From the NCBI GenBank assembly GCA_016793415.1, contig JAEUMC010000374.1, positions 1 to 5,739 of the forward strand: a stretch of DNA of 5,739 bases. The letters are read 5' to 3'. Source of the stretch: Devosia sp. (GTDB lineage Bacteria; Pseudomonadota; Alphaproteobacteria; Rhizobiales; Devosiaceae). The position numbers and the translations under genes were made by a program. Position 1 is the first letter of the stretch; each line of letters begins with the position of its first letter. The notes below the pieces were generated by a model. It was given only the letters and a program-made list of their open reading frames with translations. It was not told where the DNA came from and ran no database searches. This document shows, one piece after another, positions 1 to 5,739 of this stretch.

Positions 1-285
1 GTCTCGATGTCGCTCGACAACGTGCTGGCGGTGGCCGGCGCCGCACAGCACCACGAAGTGGCGCTGATCTTCGGCCTCGGCCTTTCGGTGCTGCTGATGG
101 GCGTCGCCGCCACGCTGGTGGCCGGACTGCTGCATCGCTATCGCTGGATCGCCTGGCTCGGCCTCGTGATCATTCTCTACGTTGCGGTGAAAATGCTCTA
201 CGAGGGCGCCGACCAGTTGCTCGGGCATACCCTGCCGATGATCCCGCTGATCAAGGGCGCGCCGCCAGTCCCCGGCGTGCACTAA
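1..285 (+). CDS. TerC/YjbE-family integral membrane protein, C-terminal part (5' end outside window)
   Basis: The frame is open from base 1 to a TAA stop and encodes 94 residues of a longer protein. It begins in the TerC-family signature SMSLDNVLAVAGAA (about residues 2-15), whose Asp-Asn pair lies in a membrane segment and is a family hallmark. Two hydrophobic helices follow (about residues 20-43 and 47-66), then a short Pro/Gly-rich tail ending PPVPGVH. YjbE-type TerC proteins usually have 200-250 residues, so roughly the first half is missing; the ATG at 7 falls inside the conserved motif and is not the true start. TerC proteins are inner-membrane proteins linked to metal-ion (manganese) export or homeostasis and, in some bacteria, tellurite resistance; the substrate here cannot be read from the sequence. 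A possible stem-loop follows the stop, and the next gene starts 108 bp downstream. The family call is firm; the function is general only. Confidence 0.85.
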   Translation, partial: VSMSLDNVLAVAGAAQHHEVALIFGLGLSVLLMGVAATLVAGLLHRYRWIAWLGLVIILYVAVKMLYEGADQLLGHTLPMIPLIKGAPPVPGVH

Positions 286-298
286 CTCCCGCGTAACC

Positions 299-334
299 AC
301 GGCCCGAGTTTCCTCGCATTGCGCGGTGGGCCGT
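299..334 (+). terminator. possible stem-loop after the TerC gene
   Basis: ACGGCCC at 299-305 is perfectly complementary to GGGCCGT at 328-334, giving a 7-bp GC-rich stem with a 22-nt loop that can itself pair weakly (CGC 315-317 with GCG 321-323). It begins 14 nt after the TerC stop codon. No T tract follows, so it is not a classical intrinsic terminator. It may end or slow transcription, protect the 3' end of the mRNA, or be chance pairing in GC-rich DNA. Confidence 0.3.
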
Positions 335-365
335 AGGGATTTCCTCACCGCGAGGACGATAGCGT

Positions 366-384
366 CCGGCAGGTCTTCTGCCGG
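366..384 (+). promoter_or_regulatory. perfect 7-bp hairpin just upstream of the FemAB-like gene
   Basis: CCGGCAG (366-372) and CTGCCGG (378-384) are perfect inverted repeats around the 5-nt spacer GTCTT. The 3' arm ends 9 nt before the ATG at 394. It therefore covers the place where a ribosome binding site should lie, and its last two bases belong to the only weak candidate (GGA, 383-385). As RNA it could limit ribosome access; as DNA it could be a dyad operator. The pairing is seen directly; any function is inferred. Confidence 0.45.
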
Positions 385-393
385 ATTTCGTCG

Positions 394-1554
394 ATGTCGC
401 TTGCCGCCCTCTCGCTCAGCCCCGTCGCGCAGTTTGCCACGCCGTCGCGGCCGGTCGCGTCCAGCTTCGCCATGCGGCTGGTCGAGCCGGATGCCTGGGA
501 CGACGCGATCGCCGATTTTGATGGGGTCTGCCAGGAGCAGTTGGCGACCTTCGCCCGGGCCCGTTGGCCGGGCGTGGCGCTCGAGCCCCAGTTGTTCACG
601 CTGGCGGGCGAGGTGGTGGGCGGTTGCCTGATCATGGTTCAGCCCTTGCCGCTTGGCCTTGGCGCTATTGCGGTGGCCAAGTGGGCACCGATGCTGCGCC
701 GCACTGGAACGGCTGATGCTAATGCCATCTATGCGCGGATGGTCGAAGCGCTGTCGGGAGAATATGCGGTCCGCCGTCGCATGATGCTGTCGGTGCTGCC
801 GCGCGCTGCGCTCGGAACGGCAAATGCCGAGTACCAGCACCTGCTGCAGGCCGGCTTTCGGCAAGGTGCAAAGCTGCTGTTTCCCGATCGCTACATCGTC
901 AACCTCAGGCTGAGCGACGCCGAGCAGCGGGCGGGCTTTCACCAGAAGTGGCGCTATCACCTCAACAAGGCCGACAAGGCAGGGCTGAGCTTCGAGCACG
1001 CCGGACCGGAGCGACGCGTCGAGTTCGATGCGCTCTACGAGCAGATGGTCGACCGCAAGAAGTTCCCCGACCACTCGGCCTATGGCACCGTGCCGGCCCT
1101 GCTGGCGATGGACAACCCGACGCTGCGGCCGGAACTGTTCTTCGTCCGCGATGGTTCGGGTGAGATCGTCGCCGGCGCCGTCATCTTCAAGGCCGGAGAC
1201 CGCGCCGTCTATCTCTATGGCGCCACCAGTGCCGCGGCACTCGAGCTGCGGGCCGGGTATTTCCTGCATTGGCACATCATCCGCTGGCTGCGCGACAACA
1301 CGCCGGCCCGTTGGTACGACCTCGGCGGCACCGACGGGTTCCAGGGGCTGCACCAGTTCAAGAAAGGCATGGTCGGCGAGCGTGGCGTCATTACTCCGGT
1401 GCCGCCCGTCGCCAACTATGCGGCTCACTGGTGGCCGCGCCTGCTTGGCGAGGGCGCCTTTGCCGGTCGCGAACTGGCCCACACCGTCGGCCGCTATGTC
1501 GACCGGTTGCGGCCGGACCGGGCCAAGCCCGATCAACTGCGGAGCGCCGAATGA
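394..1554 (+). CDS. FemAB/FemX-like GNAT-fold acyl- or aminoacyl-transferase
   Basis: This is a 386-residue soluble protein with no signal peptide or membrane helix evident. The C-terminal half carries the hallmarks of the Fem/BioF2-like acetyltransferase fold: a basic segment WRYHLNKADKAG (186-197), typical of the Arg/Lys-rich stretch in this family; an aromatic helix YFLHWHIIRWLRD before the next motif; then WYDLGGTDG (307-315) and GLHQFKKGMVGE (318-329), which match the usual pattern of YDL-G followed by GL-x-x-FK-x-G. Family members such as FemX/FemA transfer amino acids to peptidoglycan precursors, while other relatives acylate surface polymers; the substrate here is unknown. The ATG at 394 has only a weak ribosome site and sits behind a hairpin. 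The only other nearby in-frame ATG is at 472 (residue 27), and the first 26 residues look unlike a family core, so the shorter start is possible. The stop overlaps the flippase start (ATGA), pointing to a shared envelope pathway. Family call good; activity open. Confidence 0.75.
   Translation: MSLAALSLSPVAQFATPSRPVASSFAMRLVEPDAWDDAIADFDGVCQEQLATFARARWPGVALEPQLFTLAGEVVGGCLIMVQPLPLGLGAIAVAKWAPMLRRTGTADANAIYARMVEALSGEYAVRRRMMLSVLPRAALGTANAEYQHLLQAGFRQGAKLLFPDRYIVNLRLSDAEQRAGFHQKWRYHLNKADKAGLSFEHAGPERRVEFDALYEQMVDRKKFPDHSAYGTVPALLAMDNPTLRPELFFVRDGSGEIVAGAVIFKAGDRAVYLYGATSAAALELRAGYFLHWHIIRWLRDNTPARWYDLGGTDGFQGLHQFKKGMVGERGVITPVPPVANYAAHWWPRLLGEGAFAGRELAHTVGRYVDRLRPDRAKPDQLRSAE
1541..1544 (+). promoter_or_regulatory. 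ribosome binding site of the flippase gene
   Basis: GGAG lies 6 nt before the ATG at 1551, inside the last codons of the FemAB-like gene. It settles the flippase start, because the same frame stays open far upstream, to at least position 1269, but only within the transferase coding region. Confidence 0.7.
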
Positions 1555-2879
1555 GCCTCAGGCAGCGCCTCGTCTCACAATCGAGCGTCATCTTCGGCGC
1601 CCGCCTGTTCGGCGCCGGGGTGATCTTCCTCGCCCAGGCCGCCATTGCCAGGCTTTGGGGCGCTGACATTCTCGGCGAATATCTGCTGATCATCGCGACC
1701 GTGAACATCGTCGCGGTGGTCATGCCACTCGGTTTCGAGACCATCGGCACGTATTTCGCCGCCGAGTATCGCTCCAAGGGCGAGGGGCGTTTGCTGCGTG
1801 GCTTCATGCGCCGCGCCTATGGTCACGTCGCCCTGAGCTCGCTGGTATTGCTGGTCGCTGGCTATCCGCTGGCCGGCATGTTCGGCGAGCCGGGCAGGGT
1901 GCTGCTCGCCCACTGGGTGCCGGCCTGCCTGATGGCGCTCGCGACGGCCGTGGTCTACTGCAACAGCGCACTGCTGGTGGGGCTGAAGCGCCCATTTTCC
2001 GGCTTCTTCGCCGATACCATTTTCCGTCCGCTGCTCATCGTCCTCTGCTTTGCATTCGCGGCGATGGCTGGGGATGCCGAAGCCAGGTTTGCCGAGCTCA
2101 TCTGGCTGCTCGCCATCGGCTTCGCCGCCATTGCCGCAGCCCAGTTCGCCTGGGTGCTGCGCGCCGCACGTCACATCCCCGATGCCACGCCGGCTATGCC
2201 GGGAGAGGCAAGGCGCTGGTGGCGATTCGCCCTGCCATGGGTGGTGATTGCGCTGGCCACCGACTTCTTCTTCGACATCGACCTGCTGATCCTGTCGCAT
2301 TTCCTCGATCGCGAGAGCCTCGCGGTGTTCGGCGTATGCACCCGGGTCTTCTCGCTGGTGGCGTTCGGCGTTTCGGCGGTCTACGCGGTGACGCTGCCCG
2401 ACATGTTCGAGCGTAACGCCGCGGCGGATCGACCGGGATTTCTCAAGCAGATCGGCGAAGCCAACTTTGTCGCCTGCGCCATCTCGATAGCGCTGTTCGC
2501 CATCGTGGTCGTCGCCGGCCCGCTGCTGCTGATGCTGTTCGGCCCTGCGTTCCAGGCTGGCGTCGTGCCGCTGGCTGTGCTCTGCCTCGCGCTCTGCATC
2601 CGCTCGTTGTTCGGCCCCGCCGCGCTGGTGCTTTCGATCCACGATCGCCCCTATGCCACGCTGCCCGCCATCGGGCTCGGCATGGGCGTGCTGATCGGGG
2701 CCAATATCCTGCTGGTGCCGGCGCACGGGCTGATGGGAGCCGCAGTGGCGGCGCTCGCCGCCCAGACCTTCTGGTCGGCGGCAATGTGGCTGACGGCGAA
2801 GCGAATGGCAGGGATCGACGTGTCGATCGGGCCGCGGCTCGCGGAACTGCTGGCGGCGCGACGGGTGAAGCAGCTCTAG
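1551..2879 (+). CDS. polysaccharide flippase, Wzx/PST type (MOP superfamily)
   Basis: This 442-residue, strongly hydrophobic protein has about 12 predicted membrane helices (roughly 14-34, 42-64, 90-111, 122-144, 155-172, 181-203, 225-246, 256-281, 306-330, 336-362, 369-390 and 395-416). The N-terminal pattern is typical of the polysaccharide biosynthesis/MATE-like flippases: a first helix with FGARLFGAG, then ARLWGADILGEY, then a polar loop FAAEYRSKGEGR. Central features include KRPFSGFFADTIFRP (146-160) and acidic residues near helix 7 (TDFFFDIDLL, 237-246). Such proteins move lipid-linked oligosaccharides or related precursors from the cytoplasmic to the outer face of the inner membrane. 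The ATG at 1551 overlaps the upstream TGA and has a GGAG 6 nt ahead, so the two genes are very likely translated together. No glycosyltransferase or polymerase gene lies in the window, so the cargo cannot be named. It is convergent with the GNAT gene, with 23 bp between the stops. Confidence 0.88.
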   Translation: MSLRQRLVSQSSVIFGARLFGAGVIFLAQAAIARLWGADILGEYLLIIATVNIVAVVMPLGFETIGTYFAAEYRSKGEGRLLRGFMRRAYGHVALSSLVLLVAGYPLAGMFGEPGRVLLAHWVPACLMALATAVVYCNSALLVGLKRPFSGFFADTIFRPLLIVLCFAFAAMAGDAEARFAELIWLLAIGFAAIAAAQFAWVLRAARHIPDATPAMPGEARRWWRFALPWVVIALATDFFFDIDLLILSHFLDRESLAVFGVCTRVFSLVAFGVSAVYAVTLPDMFERNAAADRPGFLKQIGEANFVACAISIALFAIVVVAGPLLLMLFGPAFQAGVVPLAVLCLALCIRSLFGPAALVLSIHDRPYATLPAIGLGMGVLIGANILLVPAHGLMGAAVAALAAQTFWSAAMWLTAKRMAGIDVSIGPRLAELLAARRVKQL

Positions 2880-2902
2880 AGGGGCGGTTCGGCGGACCCG
2901 GA

Positions 2903-3469
2903 CTACCGGCCGAGCAAGGTATCCACCCGGGCCTTGAACTTGGCGATGCGACCCATGCTCATCCCCGAGTCATAATCCTCGGTGAGCTTGGTGTAGAATT
3001 TCTCCATCACCACGTAGTCCTGCCCGAAGATCTGCTGGCGCAGCAGGGCCGCCTGCTCGTAGCCGTAGCGGCGGAGCAGGGCGAGGGCCACTTCGTTCTC
3101 CGGCCGCACCCAGGTGAAGGCCTTGTGGAACTTGCCGTTGTCCCAGTGCTCGTCGAACACCCGCATGCCATAGAGGCCGAGCCGGCTTTGCCGATGCGAG
3201 GGGAAGATCCAGCTCCAGTAGCGAAAGATCGAACCGGTCTCCGGGCCGGAGATCAGTCCGCCGCCGGCCTGGCCATCTTGCGTCAGGATGATCACATGGA
3301 AGGGGTCGACCCGCTGCAGGGCGCGCAGGAACCCCTTGGTCAGGCGGCCCTTCTCATGCTCCTTGAAGCGTTCCGAATAGTGCGGCGACTCGTCGATCAC
3401 CGCCATCAGCTCGGCGTGGATCATGTCGAGTTCGTCCGCTCGCGCGGCGTGATAGCCGAGTTCGGGCAT
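2903..3469 (-). CDS. GNAT-family N-acetyltransferase
   Basis: This 188-residue soluble protein looks like a single GNAT domain. After an N-terminal strand and helix (GYHAARADELDMIHAELM), central strands FHVIILTQDG and GGGLISG are followed by SRLGLYGMRVFDEHW (about 95-109), in the place of the acetyl-CoA pyrophosphate-binding loop; it departs from the ideal Q/R-x-x-G-x-G/A pattern. Then comes VRPENEVALALLRRYGY (121-137), the common late GNAT motif with an Asn before a helix and an (R)-Y-G-Y/F turn, and QQIFGQDYVVMEKFY (145-159), the usual final strands. About 30 charged residues follow as a tail. GNATs move an acetyl group from acetyl-CoA to an amine; the substrate here is not evident. The start is well supported by GGAGG 6 nt upstream. 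The gene is divergent from acs (178 bp between the start codons) and convergent with the flippase. A role in acetylating Acs, as AcuA does in Bacillus, is possible but unproven. Confidence 0.8.
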   Translation of the reverse strand: MPELGYHAARADELDMIHAELMAVIDESPHYSERFKEHEKGRLTKGFLRALQRVDPFHVIILTQDGQAGGGLISGPETGSIFRYWSWIFPSHRQSRLGLYGMRVFDEHWDNGKFHKAFTWVRPENEVALALLRRYGYEQAALLRQQIFGQDYVVMEKFYTKLTEDYDSGMSMGRIAKFKARVDTLLGR

Positions 3470-3475
3470 CGGGAG

Positions 3476-3480
3476 CCTCC
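3476..3480 (-). promoter_or_regulatory. ribosome binding site of the GNAT gene
   Basis: Read on the minus strand, GGAGG is followed by the 6-nt spacer CTCCCG and the ATG at 3469-3467. This is a consensus Shine-Dalgarno at ideal distance, and it both fixes the start and supports the minus-strand reading of this segment. Confidence 0.8.
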
Positions 3481-3532
3481 AAATGGTATTGCCGCCATTG
3501 TGCCGGGCAAACCGCCGAGAAAGCGTTTACCG

Positions 3533-3552
3533 CGAGGGTTTCCGAAGGGTTT
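3533..3552. repeat. short direct repeat AGGGTTT with 11-bp period in the divergent intergenic region
   Basis: AGGGTTT occurs at 3535-3541 and again at 3546-3552, each preceded by CG or CGA. The 11-bp offset is close to one helical turn, so two protein subunits could bind the same face of the DNA. It lies about midway between the GNAT and acs starts. The repeat is seen; an operator role is a guess, and two 7-mers can recur by chance. Confidence 0.3.
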
Positions 3553-3579
3553 TCAGCGCGCCCCACTAGGCCGAAAGGC

Positions 3580-3598
3580 GGCAAGTGGTCTGCTTGCC
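3580..3598. promoter_or_regulatory. inverted repeat upstream of acs, possible operator
   Basis: GGCAAG (3580-3585) and CTTGCC (3593-3598) form a perfect 6-bp dyad with a 7-nt spacer. The right arm overlaps the candidate -35 element of acs, a suitable position for a repressor or activator site. A second small dyad, CCCGA (3597-3601) with TCGGG (3605-3609), adjoins it. Function is inferred from position only. Confidence 0.3.
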
Positions 3599-3622
3599 CG
3601 ACCCTCGGGGCTTGGTTAGAAC
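3594..3622 (+). promoter_or_regulatory. candidate sigma70-type promoter of acs
   Basis: TTGCCC (3594-3599) and TAGAAC (3617-3622) each match four of six bases of the -35 and -10 consensus and are 17 bp apart. Transcription would begin near 3629, leaving a leader of about 19 nt that contains the ribosome site. Such matches are weak evidence in GC-rich genomes, but this is the best-placed pair seen ahead of acs. Confidence 0.3.
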
Positions 3623-3635
3623 GGTTCGCAAAATC

Positions 3636-3640
3636 GGAGG
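3636..3640 (+). promoter_or_regulatory. ribosome binding site of acs
   Basis: GGAGG stands 7 nt before the ATG at 3648. It selects this start over the in-frame ATG at 3585, which would add 21 residues unlike the family and has no comparable ribosome site. Confidence 0.85.
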
Positions 3641-3647
3641 ACTATCG

Positions 3648-5591
3648 ATGAGCGAGAGTTTGGTGTTCGCCCCCAGCGCGGCGGCGGTTGCCCGGACACG
3701 GACCACGGCAGCGCAGTACGAAGAGATGTACGCCCGTTCGCTGAACGATCCGGAGGGCTTCTGGAAGGGACAGTCGCAGCGCATCGACTGGATCAAGGCC
3801 CCCACCAAGATCAAGAACACCAGCTACGTCTATCCCGACATCTCGATCAAATGGTTCGAGGACGGGGTCCTCAACATCTCCTACAACTGCGTCGATCGCC
3901 ACCTGGCGACACGCGCCGACGAAACCGCGATCATCTGGGAAGGCGATATCCCGGGCACCGACGACAAGGTCACCTACCGGCAACTGCACGAACGGCTCGG
4001 CCGCTTCGCCAATGTGCTGAAGGCCAATGGCGTCAAGAAGGGCGATCGCGTCACCATCTACATGCCGATGATCATCGACACCGCTGTAGCGATGCTGGCC
4101 TGCGCCCGCATCGGCGCTGTGCACTCGGTGATCTTCGGTGGTTTCTCGCCCGACTCCATCGCCGGCCGCATCAATGACTGCGATTCCAGGATCGTGCTGA
4201 CAGCCGACGAGGGCCGGCGTGGCGGCAAGACCATTCCGCTCAAGAAGAACGTTGACGAAGCGCTGCTCAAGACCCCCGGCGTCGAGCGCGTCATCGTGGT
4301 CAAGAATACCGGCAATGCGGTGGAGATGAAGGCTGGCCGCGACGTCTGGTACGCCGATGAGGCCGCCAAGGTTTCTGCCGAGTGTGCACCCGAGCCGATG
4401 AACGCCGAAGATCCGCTGTTCATCCTCTATACCTCGGGCTCGACCGGCAAGCCGAAGGGGGTGCTGCACACTACCGGCGGCTACATCGTCTGGGCCTCGC
4501 TCACCCATGAGCGCGTCTTCGATTACCGCCCCGGCGAAATCTACTGGTGCACCGCCGACGTCGGCTGGGTCACCGGCCACAGCTACATCGTCTACGGGCC
4601 GCTCGCCAACGGCGCGACCACGCTGATGTTCGAGGGCATCCCGAGCTATCCCGATGCCGGCCGCTGCTGGCAGGTGGTGGAAAAGCACAAGGTCAACATC
4701 TTCTACACCGCGCCCACCGCCATCCGCGCCCTGATGGGCGCCGGTGCCGAGATTCCCGACAAGTACGCCATGCCGTCGCTGCGGCTGCTTGGCTCGGTCG
4801 GCGAGCCGATCAACCCCGAAGCCTGGCTCTGGTACCACAAGCATGTGGGCAAGGAGCGCTGCGAGATCGTCGACACCTGGTGGCAGACCGAAACCGGCGG
4901 CATCCTGATTTCGGCGCTGCCCGGCGCCATCGCCGCCAAGCCCGGCTCGGCCACCAAGCCGTTCTTCGGCATCAAGCCGATCGTGCTGTCGCCTGAGGGC
5001 AAGCTCCAGGAGCAGACCAAGGCGGAAGGCGTGCTCTGCATCGCCGACAGCTGGCCGGGCCAGATGCGCACCGTCTATGGCGACCATGCACGGTTCGTGT
5101 CGACCTATTTCGAGACCTACAAGGGCTACTACTTCACCGGCGACGGCTGCCGCCGCGATGAGGATGGCTATTACTGGATCACCGGTCGCGTCGACGACGT
5201 GCTCAACGTTTCGGGCCACCGCATCGGCACCGCCGAGGTCGAGAGTGCATTGGTAGCGCATCCGAAGGTCGCCGAGGCGGCGGTGGTCGGCTATCCGCAC
5301 GATATCAAGGGGCAGGGCATCTATTGCTACGTCACCCTGATGGCCGGCGAGAAAGGCGACGACACGCTGAAGACCGAACTCAGGAACTGGGTGCGCAAGG
5401 AAATCGGCGCCATCGCCTCGCCCGACCTCATGCAGTTTGCTCCAGGCCTGCCCAAGACCCGCTCCGGCAAGATCATGCGCCGCATCCTGCGCAAGATCGC
5501 CGAGAATGACTATGGCGCACTCGGCGACACCACCACGCTAGCCGATCCGAGCGTGGTGACCGACCTGATCGAGAACCGGCAGAACCGTTAG
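3648..5591 (+). CDS. acs: acetyl-CoA synthetase (acetate--CoA ligase, AMP-forming)
   Basis: The 647-residue protein is complete (Salmonella Acs has 652). It converts acetate, ATP and CoA to acetyl-CoA, AMP and diphosphate through acetyl-AMP in the cytoplasm, which allows growth on acetate and recovery of excreted acetate. An N-terminal acetyl-CoA synthetase domain (about 15-75; [16 protein letters not shown]) precedes the AMP-binding domain. Visible motifs are the phosphate loop [11 protein letters not shown] (261-271), GWVTGHS with V308 and T309, GSVGEP (382-387), [10 protein letters not shown] (409-418), YFTGDG (495-500), and the hinge [15 protein letters not shown], where D516 matches the Salmonella hinge Asp517. 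V308, T309, V384 and W412 align with the residues that shape the small acetate pocket, so acetate rather than a longer acid is expected. The C-terminal domain ends in [14 protein letters not shown]608 matches Lys609 of Salmonella, the lysine acetylated by Pat-type enzymes and deacetylated by sirtuins. A GNAT gene lies divergently upstream and a hairpin follows the stop. All key residues are present. Confidence 0.98.
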   Translation: MSESLVFAPSAAAVARTRTTAAQYEEMYARSLNDPEGFWKGQSQRIDWIKAPTKIKNTSYVYPDISIKWFEDGVLNISYNCVDRHLATRADETAIIWEGDIPGTDDKVTYRQLHERLGRFANVLKANGVKKGDRVTIYMPMIIDTAVAMLACARIGAVHSVIFGGFSPDSIAGRINDCDSRIVLTADEGRRGGKTIPLKKNVDEALLKTPGVERVIVVKNTGNAVEMKAGRDVWYADEAAKVSAECAPEPMNAEDPLFILYTSGSTGKPKGVLHTTGGYIVWASLTHERVFDYRPGEIYWCTADVGWVTGHSYIVYGPLANGATTLMFEGIPSYPDAGRCWQVVEKHKVNIFYTAPTAIRALMGAGAEIPDKYAMPSLRLLGSVGEPINPEAWLWYHKHVGKERCEIVDTWWQTETGGILISALPGAIAAKPGSATKPFFGIKPIVLSPEGKLQEQTKAEGVLCIADSWPGQMRTVYGDHARFVSTYFETYKGYYFTGDGCRRDEDGYYWITGRVDDVLNVSGHRIGTAEVESALVAHPKVAEAAVVGYPHDIKGQGIYCYVTLMAGEKGDDTLKTELRNWVRKEIGAIASPDLMQFAPGLPKTRSGKIMRRILRKIAENDYGALGDTTTLADPSVVTDLIENRQNR

Positions 5592-5600
5592 GCTGACCAC

Positions 5601-5629
5601 CACGCCTCACCCGTGACGGGGGAGGCGTG
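5601..5629. terminator. strong stem-loop between convergent genes, possible bidirectional terminator
   Basis: CACGCCTC (5601-5608) pairs perfectly with GAGGCGTG (5622-5629). After one A-G mismatch (5609/5621) the stem continues with CCCG (5610-5613) against CGGG (5617-5620), closing on the loop TGA. This 12-bp interrupted stem fills the 52-bp gap between the acs stop and the stop of the minus-strand gene, the usual place for a shared terminator. No T tract follows on either strand, so it may act as an mRNA 3'-end barrier or with Rho, or belong to a dispersed intergenic palindrome family. Confidence 0.55.
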
Positions 5630-5643
5630 CCGGGCCTTGCGGC

Positions 5644-5739
5644 TCAGGGTCGCGCCGGCTTGCGGAGCCGCCGCACCCAGTAAGCGATCAGCAGGATCAG
5701 CAGCAGGGTCAGGACGAGCGTGGTAAGACCTGCCTTGAG
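5644..5739 (-). CDS. unidentified membrane protein, C-terminal end (rest outside window)
   Basis: On the minus strand the frame is open from the window edge to a TGA stop at 5646-5644 and gives 31 residues. They read as a hydrophobic helix (LTTLVLTLLLILLIAYW) followed at once by a basic tail, VRRLRKPARP, then the stop. This is what a C-terminal transmembrane segment with a cytoplasmic positive end looks like. The stop faces the acs stop across a hairpin, which fits a convergent gene. The fragment is too short for a family assignment, and neither the start nor the full length is visible. It could be a tail-anchored or multi-pass protein, or a small one-helix protein. Chance coding is possible, but the clean hydrophobic-then-basic pattern favours a real gene. 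Confidence 0.5.
   Translation of the reverse strand, partial: LKAGLTTLVLTLLLILLIAYWVRRLRKPARP

Noticed and set aside
1269..1550. In-frame upstream extension of the flippase
   Set aside because: The added residues are Arg/His-rich and lie within the FemAB-like coding region. The GGAG site and ATGA overlap support the start at 1551.
1575..2726. Minus-strand open frame (383 codons) inside the flippase gene
   Set aside because: The product is rich in Gln, Arg, His and Glu with no fold-like pattern, which is typical of the complement of a hydrophobic membrane-protein gene.
2880..2902. Terminator between the flippase and GNAT genes
   Set aside because: The 23-bp gap shows no convincing stem-loop or T tract; only a short CTCTAGAG palindrome at the flippase stop and CCGG repeats are present.
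3483..3510. Minus-strand TTGCCC-N16-TACCAT as a GNAT promoter
   Set aside because: The start of transcription would fall in or next to the ribosome binding site, leaving too little leader, so it is unlikely to be the working promoter.
2786..3619. Plus-strand open frame (277 codons) spanning the flippase end and the GNAT gene
   Set aside because: It overlaps the flippase 3' end and runs antisense to the GNAT gene, which has a consensus ribosome site and family motifs. The predicted product has no recognisable domain.
3625..3632. TTCGCAAA before acs, one mismatch from TTTGCAAA, a motif associated with RamB/ScfR-type short-chain acyl-CoA regulators
   Set aside because: There is only a single imperfect copy with no partner at a fixed spacing, and 8-mers with a mismatch are common; not enough to call a site.
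3585..3647. Upstream ATG giving a 21-residue longer Acs
   Set aside because: The extra residues do not resemble Acs N-termini and would overlap the candidate promoter; GGAGG supports the start at 3648.
3642..5300. Long open frame on the minus strand (552 codons) inside acs
   Set aside because: It lies antisense to a gene with complete family motifs. Long antisense frames are expected in GC-rich coding DNA, and its product shows no recognisable domain.
5656..5670. CGGCT-TGCGG-AGCCG small hairpin
   Set aside because: It is only five base pairs and lies inside the probable coding end of the minus-strand membrane protein; ordinary for GC-rich sequence.

Overview
The window is a GC-rich chromosomal stretch from a Gram-negative bacterium, most likely an alphaproteobacterium of the Hyphomicrobiales/Rhizobiales type. 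This placement is an inference from strong G/C preference at third codon positions, from the style of the TerC and acetyl-CoA synthetase proteins, and from the compact gene layout. It cannot be taken to genus without a search. No rRNA or tRNA gene, CRISPR array, insertion sequence or phage gene is visible.

Layout, left to right. (1) The 3' end of a TerC-family integral membrane protein gene (1-285, +), cut by the window edge. (2) A 108-bp gap with two possible stem-loops, one of them a perfect 7-bp hairpin ending 9 nt before the next start codon. (3) A two-gene, translationally coupled unit (+): a FemAB/FemX-like, GNAT-fold acyl- or aminoacyl-transferase (394-1554), whose stop codon overlaps the start of a 12-helix polysaccharide flippase of the Wzx/PST type (1551-2879). 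(4) A convergent gene for a single-domain GNAT N-acetyltransferase (2903-3469, -). (5) A 178-bp divergent intergenic region holding small direct and inverted repeats and a candidate promoter. (6) A complete acetyl-CoA synthetase gene, acs (3648-5591, +), with all core adenylation motifs and the regulatory lysine. (7) A 52-bp convergent gap with a strong hairpin. (8) The 3' end of an unidentified gene (5644-5739, -) that encodes a C-terminal transmembrane helix with a basic tail.

How the genes may work together. The FemAB-like enzyme and the flippase probably act in one envelope pathway: a cytoplasmic transferase modifies a cell-surface precursor, and the flippase moves a lipid-linked molecule across the inner membrane. 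The substrate is unknown. Acs makes acetyl-CoA from acetate. The divergent GNAT next to it recalls the Bacillus acuA/acsA arrangement, where the GNAT acetylates and inactivates acetyl-CoA synthetase; here that is only a hypothesis. Most of the window is ordinary. The points most worth a second look are the FemAB-flippase pair, the GNAT-acs pair, and the hairpin in front of the FemAB-like gene.
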